DNA of 64,000 nt from Mesorhizobium sp. NZP2298 (GCF_013170825.1 NZ_CP033365.1:2120001-2184000), one strand, 5' to 3'. Positions 35,740 through 44,564 are shown, counted from the first letter of the stretch. Notes: generated by a model not told the origin, from the letters alone. Made by a program: numbers and translations.

Positions 35740-35814
35740 TCCCGGTCGCGATTCCCTTGGCCTTGGAGAGGAACCGAAGGTCACCAGAAAGGGGGCGAAA
35801 TTGGGACCGCCAGT

Positions 35815-35985
35815 GCGTGTCACCCAAAAGTGTGCTTCGGTTTTGGGGGAATGACACGCACGAGACTCAAAGCGTGTCACCCAAAAGTGTGCTGCGGTTT
35901 TGGGGGAATGACACGCACGAGACTCAAAGCGGGTCACCCAAAAGTGCGCAGCGGTTTTGGGACTACGACACGTACGCAACAACAA
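35815..35985 (-). repeat. 57-bp tandem repeat, three copies, each with a 45-bp hairpin
   Basis: Period 57: copies start at 35815, 35872 and 35929; the first two differ at very few bases, the third is more diverged. Each copy contains GCGTGTCA and TGACACGC as outer arms and CCCAAAA/TTTTGGG as inner arms, then a spacer ACGAGACTCAAA. It lies just upstream of the DUF1007 gene. Because 57 is three times 19, the open frame reads as a 19-residue repeat, which is a coincidence of period. Single copies in opposite orientation are at 20786 and 46741. Confidence 0.93.
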
Positions 35986-35996
35986 GCCCGGGCAGG

Positions 35997-36896
35997 TCAA
36001 GCGACCTCACGCGTCCTGAACCACTGCACCAGGAAGTCGACGAAAACGCGGACCTTGGCCGGCAGGTAGCGGCGGTGGGGGTAGACGGCGAAGATGCCGC
36101 CGCCGGAAAGGATGCGGTCATCGAGCACCGTCACCAGCCGGCCGCTGGCAAGATCAGGCCCGGCGATGAAATCCGGCAGGATGCAAAATCCGAGTCCCGA
36201 TACGGCGGCAGCCCGCGCTGCCATCGGGCTGTTGACCTCGATCGGGCCTGACACAGCGACGCTCAGCTGATCGTTGTTGTCGCCCTTGAACGGCCAGTTG
36301 TTCAGTCCGCGGCCATTGGTGTCGACGATGCATGGCATGTGACCGAGATCCTGCGGCCGCGTCGGCATGCCGTGCTTGGCGATCAGTTCGGGCGAGGCGC
36401 AGAGTTTTATCGAAAACGGAGCCAGCCGCCTGGCGATCAGCGACGAATTCTCCAGGCGCGAGATGCGCACCGCGAGGTCGAAACCTTCCTCGACCAGGTC
36501 GACGAAGCGGTCGTCAAGCTGGATGTCGAGAACGATGTCGGGGTGCTGCTTGGCGAAGTCGATCAGCGACTGGCCGATCGGTGCGTCGGCGAAGGTGCGC
36601 GGTGCTGACACCTTGATCCTGCCGCGCACGTCGCCGGAGGATTCGCGCACGGCGTCCGCCAGGCTGTCGACCTCGCGCACGATCTCCGAGGCGCGCCGGT
36701 AATAGGTGTGGCCGGCCTCGGTCATCGAGAATTGACGCGTGGTGCGGTTGAGCAGCAGAGCGCCGAGTTCGTCCTCCAGTTCGCGCACATATTTTGACAG
36801 CAGCGCCTTGGAACGGCCGATCTTGCGCGCCGCCGCCGAAAAGCCCTCGGCCTCGACGACGTCGATGAAGGCGCGCATGCGGGTCAGTGTGTCCAT
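35997..36896 (-). CDS. LysR family transcriptional regulator
   Basis: 299 residues. The N-terminal HTH (MRAFIDVVEAEGFSAAARKI, then RSKALLSKYVRELEDEL) is of the CrgA/AaeR-like group, followed by a periplasmic-binding-fold effector domain. It lies three bases after the amidase gene on the same strand, so it is probably co-transcribed and may regulate it. The effector is unknown. Confidence 0.92.
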   Translation of the reverse strand: MDTLTRMRAFIDVVEAEGFSAAARKIGRSKALLSKYVRELEDELGALLLNRTTRQFSMTEAGHTYYRRASEIVREVDSLADAVRESSGDVRGRIKVSAPRTFADAPIGQSLIDFAKQHPDIVLDIQLDDRFVDLVEEGFDLAVRISRLENSSLIARRLAPFSIKLCASPELIAKHGMPTRPQDLGHMPCIVDTNGRGLNNWPFKGDNNDQLSVAVSGPIEVNSPMAARAAAVSGLGFCILPDFIAGPDLASGRLVTVLDDRILSGGGIFAVYPHRRYLPAKVRVFVDFLVQWFRTREVA

Positions 36897-36899
36897 GGT

Positions 36900-38096
36900 T
36901 CAGGCCTTTTGTGCTGCGTCGAGAAGTTTTCGGCCGAGCCGTATCAGGGCAACGTCGCTGCCGGAAGGGCCAAGCAGCGACAGGCCGAACGGTGCGCCGG
37001 CGACGGAGCCGATGGGCAAGGTGATCTGTGGAAAGCCTGAGAGCCCGGCGAGGCACAGAAGATGCAGGGCTCGCTCGCGATAGGCCTGGAACTGCTCCGG
37101 CGTCGAGTCGACATAGGGTGCCGGGCCCGGCACCGTCGGCAGGACAAGGAAGCCATCCTTGCCAAGCAGGGCGCCGAGTTCGCCGCGAAAGGTCAGGCGA
37201 CGCACCTTCTCCGCCTGCGCTGTGCGGTCATCGACGGCACGGCCAAAACCGAAACGCTCCTCGACGCCGGGGCCAAGGTCGCGCTCGCCGCTGGTGATCC
37301 AGTCGCCATGCACGCCCCAGGCTTCCTTGGCCTGCAGCCGGCGAAAGCACCAGTAGAGTTCATCCGGGGAAGAGGAGAAGTACGTCGTCGGCGTCGCCAG
37401 CGTACCGAAAACCGCGCCCGCCAGTGCCTTCATCCTGGTATATTCGGCCAGCGCGGGGCGCGCCACCATCTCGTCCAGCCAGGTGAGCGACAGTGGGCGG
37501 TCCAGCGAATGCTGGTGAGGGTCGCGGCCGAGCAGCAGCTTGCCGACGGTCTCGTAGGTCTCGATGTCGTCGGCGAACCAGCCGAAGGTGTCGAAGCTTG
37601 GCGCCAACTTCATCGTGCCATCGAGCGAAATGCGGCCATGCGTGGTGCGCAGCCCGATCAGCCCGCAAAAACTAGCCGGCGCGCGGATCGAGCCGCCAGT
37701 GTCGGAGCCGGTGGCAATGTCTGCAAGCCTGCCCGCCACCGCCGATGCCGAGCCCGACGAGGAGCCGCCGGTGACGCGGTCGGGAGCCGCGGGATTCACC
37801 GGAAACGGAAAATGCGCGTTCTGGCCGAACAGCGCGAAGGCAAGCTCGTCGGTCTGGGTCTTGCCGGCGAAGCGCGCGCCGGCATCGAGGATCGTCTGCA
37901 CGGTGGGCGCCGTGCGCGAGGCGGCCTGGCCCTCGGCGAACTTCCGCAAATTGCCACAGCCGGTGCGGTAGCCGGCAACATCGTAGATGTCCTTGACCGC
38001 CAGCCGCAGGCCGGCGAGCGGGCCGAGTTCGGCGTGCGCCACCGGCATCTGGCGAAGATCGAGAAAGGCGTTGAAGGGGCCGTGCGTGCCTGTCAT
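36900..38096 (-). CDS. amidase (amidase signature family)
   Basis: 398 residues. AVKDIYDVAGY carries the catalytic Lys; GGSSSGSASAVAG carries the cis-Ser; and DIATGSDTGGSIRAPASF the nucleophile serine region: the Ser-cisSer-Lys triad of the family. It hydrolyses an amide; the substrate could be an indole acetamide, nitrile-derived amide or aryl amide. It is transcribed before the LysR-type gene with a three-base gap, and is divergent from ornithine decarboxylase. Confidence 0.92.
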   Translation of the reverse strand: MTGTHGPFNAFLDLRQMPVAHAELGPLAGLRLAVKDIYDVAGYRTGCGNLRKFAEGQAASRTAPTVQTILDAGARFAGKTQTDELAFALFGQNAHFPFPVNPAAPDRVTGGSSSGSASAVAGRLADIATGSDTGGSIRAPASFCGLIGLRTTHGRISLDGTMKLAPSFDTFGWFADDIETYETVGKLLLGRDPHQHSLDRPLSLTWLDEMVARPALAEYTRMKALAGAVFGTLATPTTYFSSSPDELYWCFRRLQAKEAWGVHGDWITSGERDLGPGVEERFGFGRAVDDRTAQAEKVRRLTFRGELGALLGKDGFLVLPTVPGPAPYVDSTPEQFQAYRERALHLLCLAGLSGFPQITLPIGSVAGAPFGLSLLGPSGSDVALIRLGRKLLDAAQKA

Positions 38097-38170
38097 CGTT
38101 CGATATCCGGATACGGTTTTCCCAACATTGTTCGATGCCGGAATTTTTACAACCTGCGATACGATTTTTA

Positions 38171-38199
38171 TTGATTGTGAAACCCTTCGCCCCTATATC
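38171..38199 (+). promoter_or_regulatory. candidate housekeeping promoter for the decarboxylase leader
   Basis: TTGATT (38171-38176), 17 bases, TATATC (38194-38199): a sigma70-type pair. Transcription would begin near 38206, making a leader of about 430 bases ahead of the decarboxylase, as expected for a speF-type element. Confidence 0.5.
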
Positions 38200-38205
38200 G
38201 CGCTT

Positions 38206-38637
38206 GCCCAAAGTCGCACGTGCCTGTGGGTGTCCGCCGGTCCTCGAATGGTGAGGGAAATCGGTAAGGTAACTGGAGCTAACCCCTCCAGTCGGTTTAG
38301 CGGCCAACCGCCAGACCGAGGACACCTTGAAGCAACGACGGTGCGGGCCTTTCTGGTTCTCTGCCGGTTGTCCAAAGACCGGGGTTACTGAAGAGGCACA
38401 CCTTCATTGCCGGCAGTGCGGAACGGGGTTCTCCCAATCCAAGCCAAGGCAGACAAAGCGAACCGAAGCCGGGCAAGGCTAGGTTCATCGCCGCGAGACG
38501 GCGTTTCATGGTTCCGGGGTCTCCACCGGCTGGTTCCATGGAATTTTCGTCCCGCCTTTGTTTGACCGCGTGTTCGCGAGGCCGACAGCCCGCGTCCGCA
38601 CCCTTGTGCGCGCCGAAAGGCGTGATGGAGAAACCCG
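38206..38637 (+). ncRNA. structured leader RNA of the speF type upstream of ornithine decarboxylase
   Basis: 432 bases without a gene in front of ornithine decarboxylase. The pairing is clear: GGTGTCC (38229-38235) with GGACACC (38320-38326) closes a domain that holds ACTGGAG (38272)/CTCCAGT (38286) and GCGG-CCAA-CCGC (38300-38311). CGCC-GAAA-GGCG (38611-38622) lies directly before the GGAG ribosome site. The speF motif is a known leader of roughly 400 bases found upstream of this gene in Alphaproteobacteria; place, size and structure agree. It may sense polyamine or ornithine, which is inference. Confidence 0.72.
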
Positions 38638-39771
38638 ATGGCTACTCAGCGCATTCTCGACTTCCTCGCCACCCGACGTCCGTCCGGCCCCTGCCTCGTC
38701 GTCGACCTCGATGTCGTGCGCGACAATTTCCGCGCCTTCGAGAAGGCGCTGCCCGATTCCAAGATCTACTATGCGGTGAAAGCAAACCCGGCGCCGGAAA
38801 TCCTGCGCCTCCTTGCTGCGATGGGCTCGTCCTTCGACACCGCTTCCGTTGCCGAAGTCGAGATGGCGATGGACGCGGGTGCGCCCGCGGACCGCATCTC
38901 CTTCGGCAACACCATCAAGAAGGAGCGTGACATCGCACGCGCCTACCAGCTCGGCATCCGCCTGTTCGCGGTCGACTGCGTCGAGGAGGTCGAGAAGATC
39001 GCCCGCGTCGCTCCCGGCGCGCGCGTGTTCTGCCGCGTGCTGACCGACGGCGAAGGCGCCGAGTGGCCGCTGTCGCGCAAGTTCGGCTGCGTGCCTGCCA
39101 TGGCCGTCGACGTGCTGCGTCATGCCAAGGGCCTTGGCCTCGATGCCTACGGCGTGTCGTTCCACGTCGGCTCGCAGCAGACCGACCTGACCGCCTGGGA
39201 CCGTGCGCTGGCCGACGCCAAGAAGGTGTTCGCCACGCTGGCCGAGGAAGGCATCGTGCTCAAGATGGTCAATATGGGCGGCGGTTTCCCGACCCGTTAC
39301 CTCAAGGACGTGCCCGTGGCACAGGCCTACGGCCAGGCGATCTTCTCGGCGCTGCGCAAGCATTTCGGCAACGCGCTGCCCGAGACCATCATCGAGCCGG
39401 GTCGCGGCATGGTCGGCAATGCCGGTGTCATCAAGTCGGAAGTCGTGCTGATCTCCAAGAAGGCCGACAATGACAATGTGCGCTGGGTGTTCCTCGACAT
39501 CGGCAAATTCGGCGGCCTCGCCGAGACCATGGACGAGGCGATCCGCTATCCCCTCGTCACCCGCCATGACGGCTCGGAGACCGCGCCTTGCGTGCTCGCC
39601 GGCCCGACCTGCGATTCGGCCGATGTAATGTACGAGAAGACGCCGTATCCGCTGCCCTTGTCGCTGACCATCGGCGACGAGGTGCTGATCGAAGGCACCG
39701 GCGCCTACACGACCACCTACTCGGCGGTCGCGTTCAACGGCTTCGAGCCTCTCCGATCCTACGTGATCTGA
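38638..39771 (+). CDS. odc2: ornithine/lysine decarboxylase, type III PLP fold
   Basis: 377 residues of the eukaryote-like alanine-racemase-fold decarboxylases. YYAVKANP holds the PLP lysine at residue 48; VSFHVGSQ, NMGGGFP and IIEPGRGMVG bind cofactor; GPTCDSADVM carries the catalytic cysteine from the partner subunit. It makes putrescine from ornithine, possibly cadaverine from lysine, for homospermidine synthase. A GGAG site sits 9 bases before the ATG, behind the long structured leader. The gene ends in a strong palindrome. Confidence 0.95.
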   Translation: MATQRILDFLATRRPSGPCLVVDLDVVRDNFRAFEKALPDSKIYYAVKANPAPEILRLLAAMGSSFDTASVAEVEMAMDAGAPADRISFGNTIKKERDIARAYQLGIRLFAVDCVEEVEKIARVAPGARVFCRVLTDGEGAEWPLSRKFGCVPAMAVDVLRHAKGLGLDAYGVSFHVGSQQTDLTAWDRALADAKKVFATLAEEGIVLKMVNMGGGFPTRYLKDVPVAQAYGQAIFSALRKHFGNALPETIIEPGRGMVGNAGVIKSEVVLISKKADNDNVRWVFLDIGKFGGLAETMDEAIRYPLVTRHDGSETAPCVLAGPTCDSADVMYEKTPYPLPLSLTIGDEVLIEGTGAYTTTYSAVAFNGFEPLRSYVI

Positions 39772-39780
39772 CGGCACTTT

Positions 39781-39836
39781 CTCAGCGCATTTTCGAACGG
39801 CGAACCGGACACAACTTCGCCTGAAAATGCGCTGAG
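39781..39836. repeat. 56-base palindrome after the decarboxylase gene
   Basis: CTCAGCGCATTTTC (39781-39794) and GAAAATGCGCTGAG (39823-39836) are a perfect 14-bp inverted repeat; inner bases GGCGAA/TTCGCC extend the pairing. It lies 9 bases after the stop with no T-tract. It could stop transcription or protect the 3' end, and resembles a mobile intergenic palindrome; no second copy is in this window. Confidence 0.8.
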
Positions 39837-39923
39837 AGCCGGTCAGATCATCCCAGGTGGGCGCTTGTCGTCCACCCGGGTCTCGCTTGTGGAACAGATC
39901 TCCGCTCGTGAAGGATTGCGGAA

Positions 39924-40493
39924 ATGGAAATGTCAGTTGAAATCGTAGCTCATGCGCCGGCCTTCTCCATGGTCGCCGAAACCGCCGCCGACATAGCTGT
40001 GCGCGAAGCCTTGCTCGATCGTGCCATGGGGCCGAAGCGCAAGACCAAATCGTCGGAGAAGCTGCGGCGTGGCCGCCGGCCCTCGGAAGGCCTTGCCTTC
40101 GTCGCGCGCGATGCGTCGGGCGGCGTGGTCGGCACGGTGCGGCTGTGGGATGTCACGCTGGGCGAGGGCGGTCCGGCAGCGCTGCTGCTTGGCCCGCTCG
40201 CCGTCGATCCGTCGCTCAAGAATGCAGGCATCGGCTCGGCGCTGATGCGTCATGCCGTGGCCGAGGCGGCGCGTCTCGGTCACGCGGCGATCCTGCTGGT
40301 TGGCGATGCGCCCTACTATGGACGTTTCGGCTTCTCGGCCGCCAGGACCGGATCGCTCGCCATGCCGGGACCCTATGAGCGGCACCGCCTGCTGGCGCTG
40401 GAGCTGGTGGACGGCGCGCTCGACGGCGCGCACGGCACGCTGAAGGCTTCCGGCCGCAAGCTGAAGGCGTCGGCGCCGACAATGGCAGCCTGA
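39924..40493 (+). CDS. GNAT family N-acetyltransferase (YhbS-like)
   Basis: 189 residues. LLGPLAVDPSLKNAGIGSAL is the acetyl-CoA loop (GxGxxG-type: NAGIGSAL) and YYGRFGFSAA the C-terminal helix-strand. The substrate is unknown. The first ATG begins MEMSVEIVAHAPAF. A bidirectional terminator lies between it and the convergent SCP2 gene. Confidence 0.88.
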   Translation: MEMSVEIVAHAPAFSMVAETAADIAVREALLDRAMGPKRKTKSSEKLRRGRRPSEGLAFVARDASGGVVGTVRLWDVTLGEGGPAALLLGPLAVDPSLKNAGIGSALMRHAVAEAARLGHAAILLVGDAPYYGRFGFSAARTGSLAMPGPYERHRLLALELVDGALDGAHGTLKASGRKLKASAPTMAA

Positions 40494-40513
40494 GCGCCAA
40501 GTCTGCTCAAAAC

Positions 40514-40542
40514 AAAACGCCGCCCGAAAAGGCGGCGTTTTT
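40514..40542. terminator. bidirectional terminator between GNAT and SCP2 genes
   Basis: AAAACGCCGCC and GGCGGCGTTTT pair across a short loop with A and T runs on both sides. It serves the plus-strand GNAT gene (stop at 40493) and the minus-strand SCP2 gene (stop at 40579). Confidence 0.88.
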
Positions 40543-40578
40543 CGTGGGCCATGAGCCCATCGCGGCAATGGAGGCGGC

Positions 40579-40863
40579 TCAGCCGATCAACTGGCTGAGC
40601 GCCATGGCGACGGTCATGTCGCCTTCGACTTTGATCTTGCCGGTCATGAACGCCATGGTCGGGTTCAGATCGCCAGCGATCAGCGAGTCGAGATCGTCGA
40701 GCGAGAGCTTGATGGTGCAGTCGGTCGGGGCATCGGTATTCGAGACGGTCGCGCCGTCGATGACGATGACGCCGTCGCTGCCGGTGTCGAATTTCACGGA
40801 ACGATCGAATCCGCTGCTGGCCACGCGCGACTTGATCTTCTCGGCAATCTCCTGAACGCTCAC
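40579..40863 (-). CDS. SCP2 sterol-binding domain protein
   Basis: 94 residues, the whole protein being one SCP2 domain: VQEIAEKIKSRV at the start, SLDDLDSLIAGDLNPTMAFM and GKIKVEGDMTVAMALSQLIG at the end. It binds hydrophobic ligands such as acyl-CoA or lipids. GTG start at 40863 behind AGGGAGAAC; eight more codons are open upstream. No operon partner. Confidence 0.9.
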   Translation of the reverse strand: MSVQEIAEKIKSRVASSGFDRSVKFDTGSDGVIVIDGATVSNTDAPTDCTIKLSLDDLDSLIAGDLNPTMAFMTGKIKVEGDMTVAMALSQLIG

Positions 40864-41058
40864 GCTGTTCTCCCTGTCTGGTTGCATATATCGCGCAGGG
40901 CATTTCGGTCCGGCTGAAGCCCACGCAGCACTTCGCGATCATGGTCGCTGGCGCATATAGCTTTGGATTGACGTTTACGTCAACGCGAATTGCGGAGACT
41001 GGTTCCTATCGCCGCACCGGGCGAACCGTCGGGACCAGCCGTGCCCGGCCAGTGCCGC

Positions 41059-41580
41059 TCAGTGCGCGCTGACCGGCTTGGCCGCCTCGGGCGCCGTGGT
41101 GCCGGCATCCTGCCGGCGGCGCAGCCAGTTGTCGCGGATCTCGTCCTTGCTCAGGAAATTGACCTGGTCGATCAGAACCTCATGCACGAGGGTTGCGCCG
41201 ACGCGGGTGTTGACGGTGTCGCGGATCGCGGCGCGGAAGGCGTCGAGGTCGATCGCCTCCTTCTTGCCGAAGTCGATCTGGGGGTGTGCGTAGAGATAGC
41301 TGTAGACCTGGTCGGTGATCAGCGCCTCGGCCGGAATCGACAATTTCTTTATCTGTTCCGGCTCGACGGTGTAGACGAGCTTGGCCAGGAAGTAGCCGTC
41401 GATCCTGGAATCGTGGATCAGCGGCACCGAAATAATGTCGGTCTTGACGTAATCCAGCCCGCCCAGCATGGGCTTCGGTTTCTCGCCGACGCCGCGGTCG
41501 CCCGCGGCCTGGAACGAATAGAAGACCGCGCCGAGCGTGGCGGCGCAGACCCAGACCGCGATGGCGATGACCTTTATCAT
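41059..41580 (-). CDS. membrane-anchored protein of the flagellar locus
   Basis: 173 residues. One membrane helix at 4-20, then about 150 periplasmic residues with no cysteine; YFLAKLVYTVEPEQIKKL and INT-like strands recall FliL or export-gate accessory proteins but no family signature is plain. It lies 29 bases after the FlgN-like gene, at the end of the flagellar gene run, which is the main clue to function. Confidence 0.7.
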   Translation of the reverse strand: MIKVIAIAVWVCAATLGAVFYSFQAAGDRGVGEKPKPMLGGLDYVKTDIISVPLIHDSRIDGYFLAKLVYTVEPEQIKKLSIPAEALITDQVYSYLYAHPQIDFGKKEAIDLDAFRAAIRDTVNTRVGATLVHEVLIDQVNFLSKDEIRDNWLRRRQDAGTTAPEAAKPVSAH

Positions 41581-41609
41581 TCGGAACTCGAGCCCGGCGT
41601 CACCGCGCT

Positions 41610-42035
41610 CTAGCCTTTCAGCCGGCCGAACTCGCCGGCGGAGTAGGTGCCGTCGGTTTCGGCACGCTGGATGGCGCTGCGCAACAGGTTGGCGACCTCG
41701 TTGACGGCGCTCAGATGCGCTAGGATCGCCGCCTCGTTCTTCGCCAGTTTCTGGCGCAGCCGGGTCAGGCCCTCGCGGTGCTGTTCGAGGAACTCGGCTT
41801 CGCTGCCACCCTTCATGGCGCGCGTCAGTTCGTAGAGATAACGGCTCTTGCGGGCGTTCGACGCCTTGAGGTCATAACTGGTGTCGCTGCGGATGCCGGC
41901 GGTCTCTTCCTCGACCACCTCCTCGATGCGGCCAATGATGGCGGCAAGATTTCCAGGCCGCGCGAACGGGATCGGAGCCTCCGGCGCGGTCGTGCGCGCT
42001 GGCAGGTTGGCGGTGAATTCGGAAGAATCGGCCAT
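41610..42035 (-). CDS. FlgN-like flagellar chaperone
   Basis: 141 residues, mostly helical after an acidic Pro-rich N-terminus; SNARKSRYLYELTRAM and LRQKLAKNEAAILAHLSAVN are consistent with a FlgN-type export chaperone for hook-filament junction proteins FlgK and FlgL. It lies 13 bases downstream of the flgJ-like gene. The name rests on helical content and context more than strong motifs. Confidence 0.6.
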   Translation of the reverse strand: MADSSEFTANLPARTTAPEAPIPFARPGNLAAIIGRIEEVVEEETAGIRSDTSYDLKASNARKSRYLYELTRAMKGGSEAEFLEQHREGLTRLRQKLAKNEAAILAHLSAVNEVANLLRSAIQRAETDGTYSAGEFGRLKG

Positions 42036-42048
42036 GGTGTTTCCCAGT

Positions 42049-42618
42049 CTAGATCTTGGTGTCTGTTTTTATGGTTGTCTCGTCGCCGGTCATCGACCTG
42101 GCGGCCTTGCGCTGCAATTCCTGGACGAGCGAAGTGGACAGACGGGTTTGCTGATCGATCTCGGTCTTTTCCGGTCCATTTGAGACCGGGCCGATCGGCA
42201 CCTTGCGCTTGCCGTCGAGATAGTGGTCGGCGAGCAGCGACTTGGCGATGCCGATGCCGCCGCGCTCGGCCATGACGTCGGCGACGCGCTCGGCCAGCTG
42301 CGATTTCCACATGTCGCCGGCAAGACCCGTGCCGTAGACGCCCTCGGTGTCCTTGGGCAGCATGTTCTGGATGAAGGTTTGCAGGACCATCGCCTCGAAC
42401 TTCTTGAATTTCTTGGCCGGATCGGTTCCGGCCGCATGCTCGGCAGTGGCGCGCGACAGGATCGAGCCGGCATCGACCGACGCGGCGGTGTCGACCGAGA
42501 ACGTGCCGGCAGCGCCGCCCGCACGCTTCGTCAGCGCGGCACGGGCAGCCTCGATGTCCGCCGGCTCCGCGGCTCGGGCGACATCCATAACGATGTCGCT
42601 GGGTGGAGAAATCGCCAA
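42049..42618 (-). CDS. flgJ: FlgJ-type rod-binding protein (CheL)
   Basis: 189 residues, with only the rod-binding half of FlgJ and no muramidase, as usual in Alphaproteobacteria. KKFEAMVLQTFIQNMLPKD and MWKSQLAERVADVMAERGGIG are the rod-binding core (shorter: FEAMVLQTFIQNMLP). It helps rod assembly through the periplasm. TTG start at 42618 behind GGCGGA gives MAISPPSDIVMDV; an ATG at 42588 is the alternative. Confidence 0.83.
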   Translation of the reverse strand: MAISPPSDIVMDVARAAEPADIEAARAALTKRAGGAAGTFSVDTAASVDAGSILSRATAEHAAGTDPAKKFKKFEAMVLQTFIQNMLPKDTEGVYGTGLAGDMWKSQLAERVADVMAERGGIGIAKSLLADHYLDGKRKVPIGPVSNGPEKTEIDQQTRLSTSLVQELQRKAARSMTGDETTIKTDTKI

Positions 42619-42762
42619 GAAGGTCCGCCTTTTGCCAGGTTTCCTTAGCCAGACCATGCCTCAACAAGCTTGTGGCAGGCTTGCGAAGAGAGGAGGGCGG
42701 GATGTGGAGGTGGATAGGGGACCGCTTCGCGCAGCAGCTGGCGTCGCTTTGCTCGCCAACAG

Positions 42763-43293
42763 TCACGATTCCGCGTCGAGCGCAAAACGCTCGCAGCGCT
42801 CGCCGTCGGACTCATCGATGAAGCTCTCGATATGTTTGAAGCCGAGCTTCGCCAATATTCGAAGCGACGCGAAATTGCGCGTCGCCGCCTCGGCCGTCAC
42901 CTGTTCGAGCGCCAGGGTTTCAAAGGCGTAACGCAGGACTTCGCGCGCGGCCTCGCTGCCCAGTCCGTTCCCCCAATGCGCACGCGCCAGCACAAATCCC
43001 AATGCGGCTGCCCGGGCGTCGGTTGCGCCGAAGGACAGCGTTATGGTCCCGATCGCGTCCGATACTCCTGTTTGGTCTATGGACCACTGGATCGCCTTGC
43101 CATTGGCGAACCGCTGACGCGAACGGGCGAACCATCGCTCGCCCGCGTCTATGTCGTCGGGAACGGGATCGCCGGCAAGAGAGGCGGATTCGAGATCCGT
43201 CGCGCGTGCGAACCATGCCGGGATATCGCTTTCGCTCGGCGCCCGAAGCACGAGCCTTGGTGTCGTGAGCCTGGGAAATCGGACTGCTTCCAT
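42763..43293 (-). CDS. GNAT family N-acetyltransferase inside the flagellar gene run
   Basis: 176 residues, RimJ/L-type: LTTPRLVLRAPSESDIPAWF opens the domain, HWGNGLGSEAAREVLRYAF is the acetyl-CoA loop, and ATRNFASLRILAKLGFKH is the C-terminal pattern. The ATG at 43293 begins MEAVRFPRL. It sits between fliJ and flgJ on the same strand, with 133 and 144 bases of gap, unlike the tight spacing of flagellar genes, so it is probably an insert. It may modify a flagellar or unrelated protein. Confidence 0.87.
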   Translation of the reverse strand: MEAVRFPRLTTPRLVLRAPSESDIPAWFARATDLESASLAGDPVPDDIDAGERWFARSRQRFANGKAIQWSIDQTGVSDAIGTITLSFGATDARAAALGFVLARAHWGNGLGSEAAREVLRYAFETLALEQVTAEAATRNFASLRILAKLGFKHIESFIDESDGERCERFALDAES

Positions 43294-43426
43294 GGGGCAT
43301 TTTGACCTGAGGCTGCGCCAATGCAACGGCGCCGGCAGACCGCCGACGGAAATGCGAAACAAAGCCTTCTTCGACAAACCAGGACTGCTGCCCGACGACA
43401 CTCGGGTCCTCACCAAATTCCCTCAG

Positions 43427-43810
43427 CTACTCCTCGGCCCGCTTCTGCGCGATCAAATCAAGCCGTTCGCGGTCGGAGCGTTCGCGTTCGTCGCGGTTGC
43501 GCACATCCTTGTAGGCGCGCTCGACCATATTGGTGCGCGCGTTTGCCGTGGCGATAAGGCCGACCTCCCGCCTGGCGCTTTCCAGGTTCTTTTCCTGGCG
43601 CACCACCGCCTGCGCGATGCGGCGGTGATAGAGATCGGGGAACAGGCCGGAAAGGGAATTGTCCTGGTCGAAATGGCCGATCAATTCCCTGGCCTCGGCC
43701 TCGGCGGCGTTTGCCGCCGCCAGGAAGGTGGCGTGGCGGGTCTCGTGCAGCGCCTTCAGCTGTTCCTGCACCTTGACCAGTTTCTTCAGACGGTCCCTGC
43801 GCGTGCTCAT
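43427..43810 (-). CDS. fliJ: FliJ-like flagellar export protein
   Basis: 127 residues, nearly all coiled coil and highly charged (DRLKKLVKVQEQLKALHETR). The length and heptads suit FliJ, the stalk that links FliI ATPase to the export gate. It lies one base after fliR. The family is poorly conserved, so context carries weight. Confidence 0.65.
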   Translation of the reverse strand: MSTRRDRLKKLVKVQEQLKALHETRHATFLAAANAAEAEARELIGHFDQDNSLSGLFPDLYHRRIAQAVVRQEKNLESARREVGLIATANARTNMVERAYKDVRNRDERERSDRERLDLIAQKRAEE

Positions 43811-43811
43811 C

Positions 43812-44564
43812 TCACCTCGCCAAAGTCAGGTCGACGAAGCCGTCGACGAACAGCGACAGCATGGTGCCGATGGCGAAATAGAAGATGATCATGCCGCCGG
43901 CGATGACGAAGGGCTGGGAGATGAAATAAATCGGGATCTGCGGGGTCAGCTTGTTGACGAAGCCGATCGTCAGATTGACCAGAATGGCGTAGGCGACAAA
44001 TGGGCTGCCGAGGCGGATGACCAGGAAGAAGGTATCCGACACGGTGTCGGTGATGTCGACGAGCGCTGCTTGCGGGTTGAAGAAGACGTTGACCGGCGCG
44101 ACCGTGTAGGACGCCACCAGCGCGCGGACGATCTCGTGGTCGAAATCGAAGACGAACAGCATCAGCAGCGCCGAGAACGAGATGATCGCGGCAAGGGCGG
44201 CCTGCGGTTCAGGCTCCTCGATCGCCGGTCCGCCAGAGCCGCCATAGCCGATCAGCATGGCAATCGCCGAGCCCATGAAGCGCAGCGCCTCCATATAGAG
44301 CCTGGTCATGGCGCCGATCAGCCCGCCGACCAGAAGTTCCGAGATGATCATCGGCACCAGGATCTGCGGGCGCGGATCGACGAAGGGAATGATGCGGTCC
44401 CACAGGAAGGCGAGCAGGCCGCCAGTGGCGGCGACCGCCACGAACAGCCGGACCTGCACCGGCACGCGGGCGCTGGACAGGCCCGGCATCAGCATGAAGC
44501 AGGCGCCGATGCGGCAGAAGGCGAGGAACGCCGCGATGACGACGCTCTGCGAGAGAACGCTCAC
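43812..44564 (-). CDS. fliR: flagellar export gate protein FliR
   Basis: 250 residues with five to six membrane helices; [20 protein letters not shown] is the conserved first helix ([11 protein letters not shown]), and [20 protein letters not shown] is the gate helix. With FliP and FliQ it forms the export channel. Its ATG overlaps the flhA stop by four bases. fliQ is 15 kb away in this genome. Confidence 0.95.
   Translation of the reverse strand: MSVLSQSVVIAAFLAFCRIGACFMLMPGLSSARVPVQVRLFVAVAATGGLLAFLWDRIIPFVDPRPQILVPMIISELLVGGLIGAMTRLYMEALRFMGSAIAMLIGYGGSGGPAIEEPEPQAALAAIISFSALLMLFVFDFDHEIVRALVASYTVAPVNVFFNPQAALVDITDTVSDTFFLVIRLGSPFVAYAILVNLTIGFVNKLTPQIPIYFISQPFVIAGGMIIFYFAIGTMLSLFVDGFVDLTLAR

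Noticed and set aside
35815..35985. CRISPR array
   Set aside because: The repeats are directly adjacent with constant spacers, only three units, and no cas genes are nearby.
35740..36000. N-terminal extension of DUF1007 with a 19-residue repeat
   Set aside because: The repeat reads in frame only because the DNA period is 57; a signal peptide begins cleanly at 35739.
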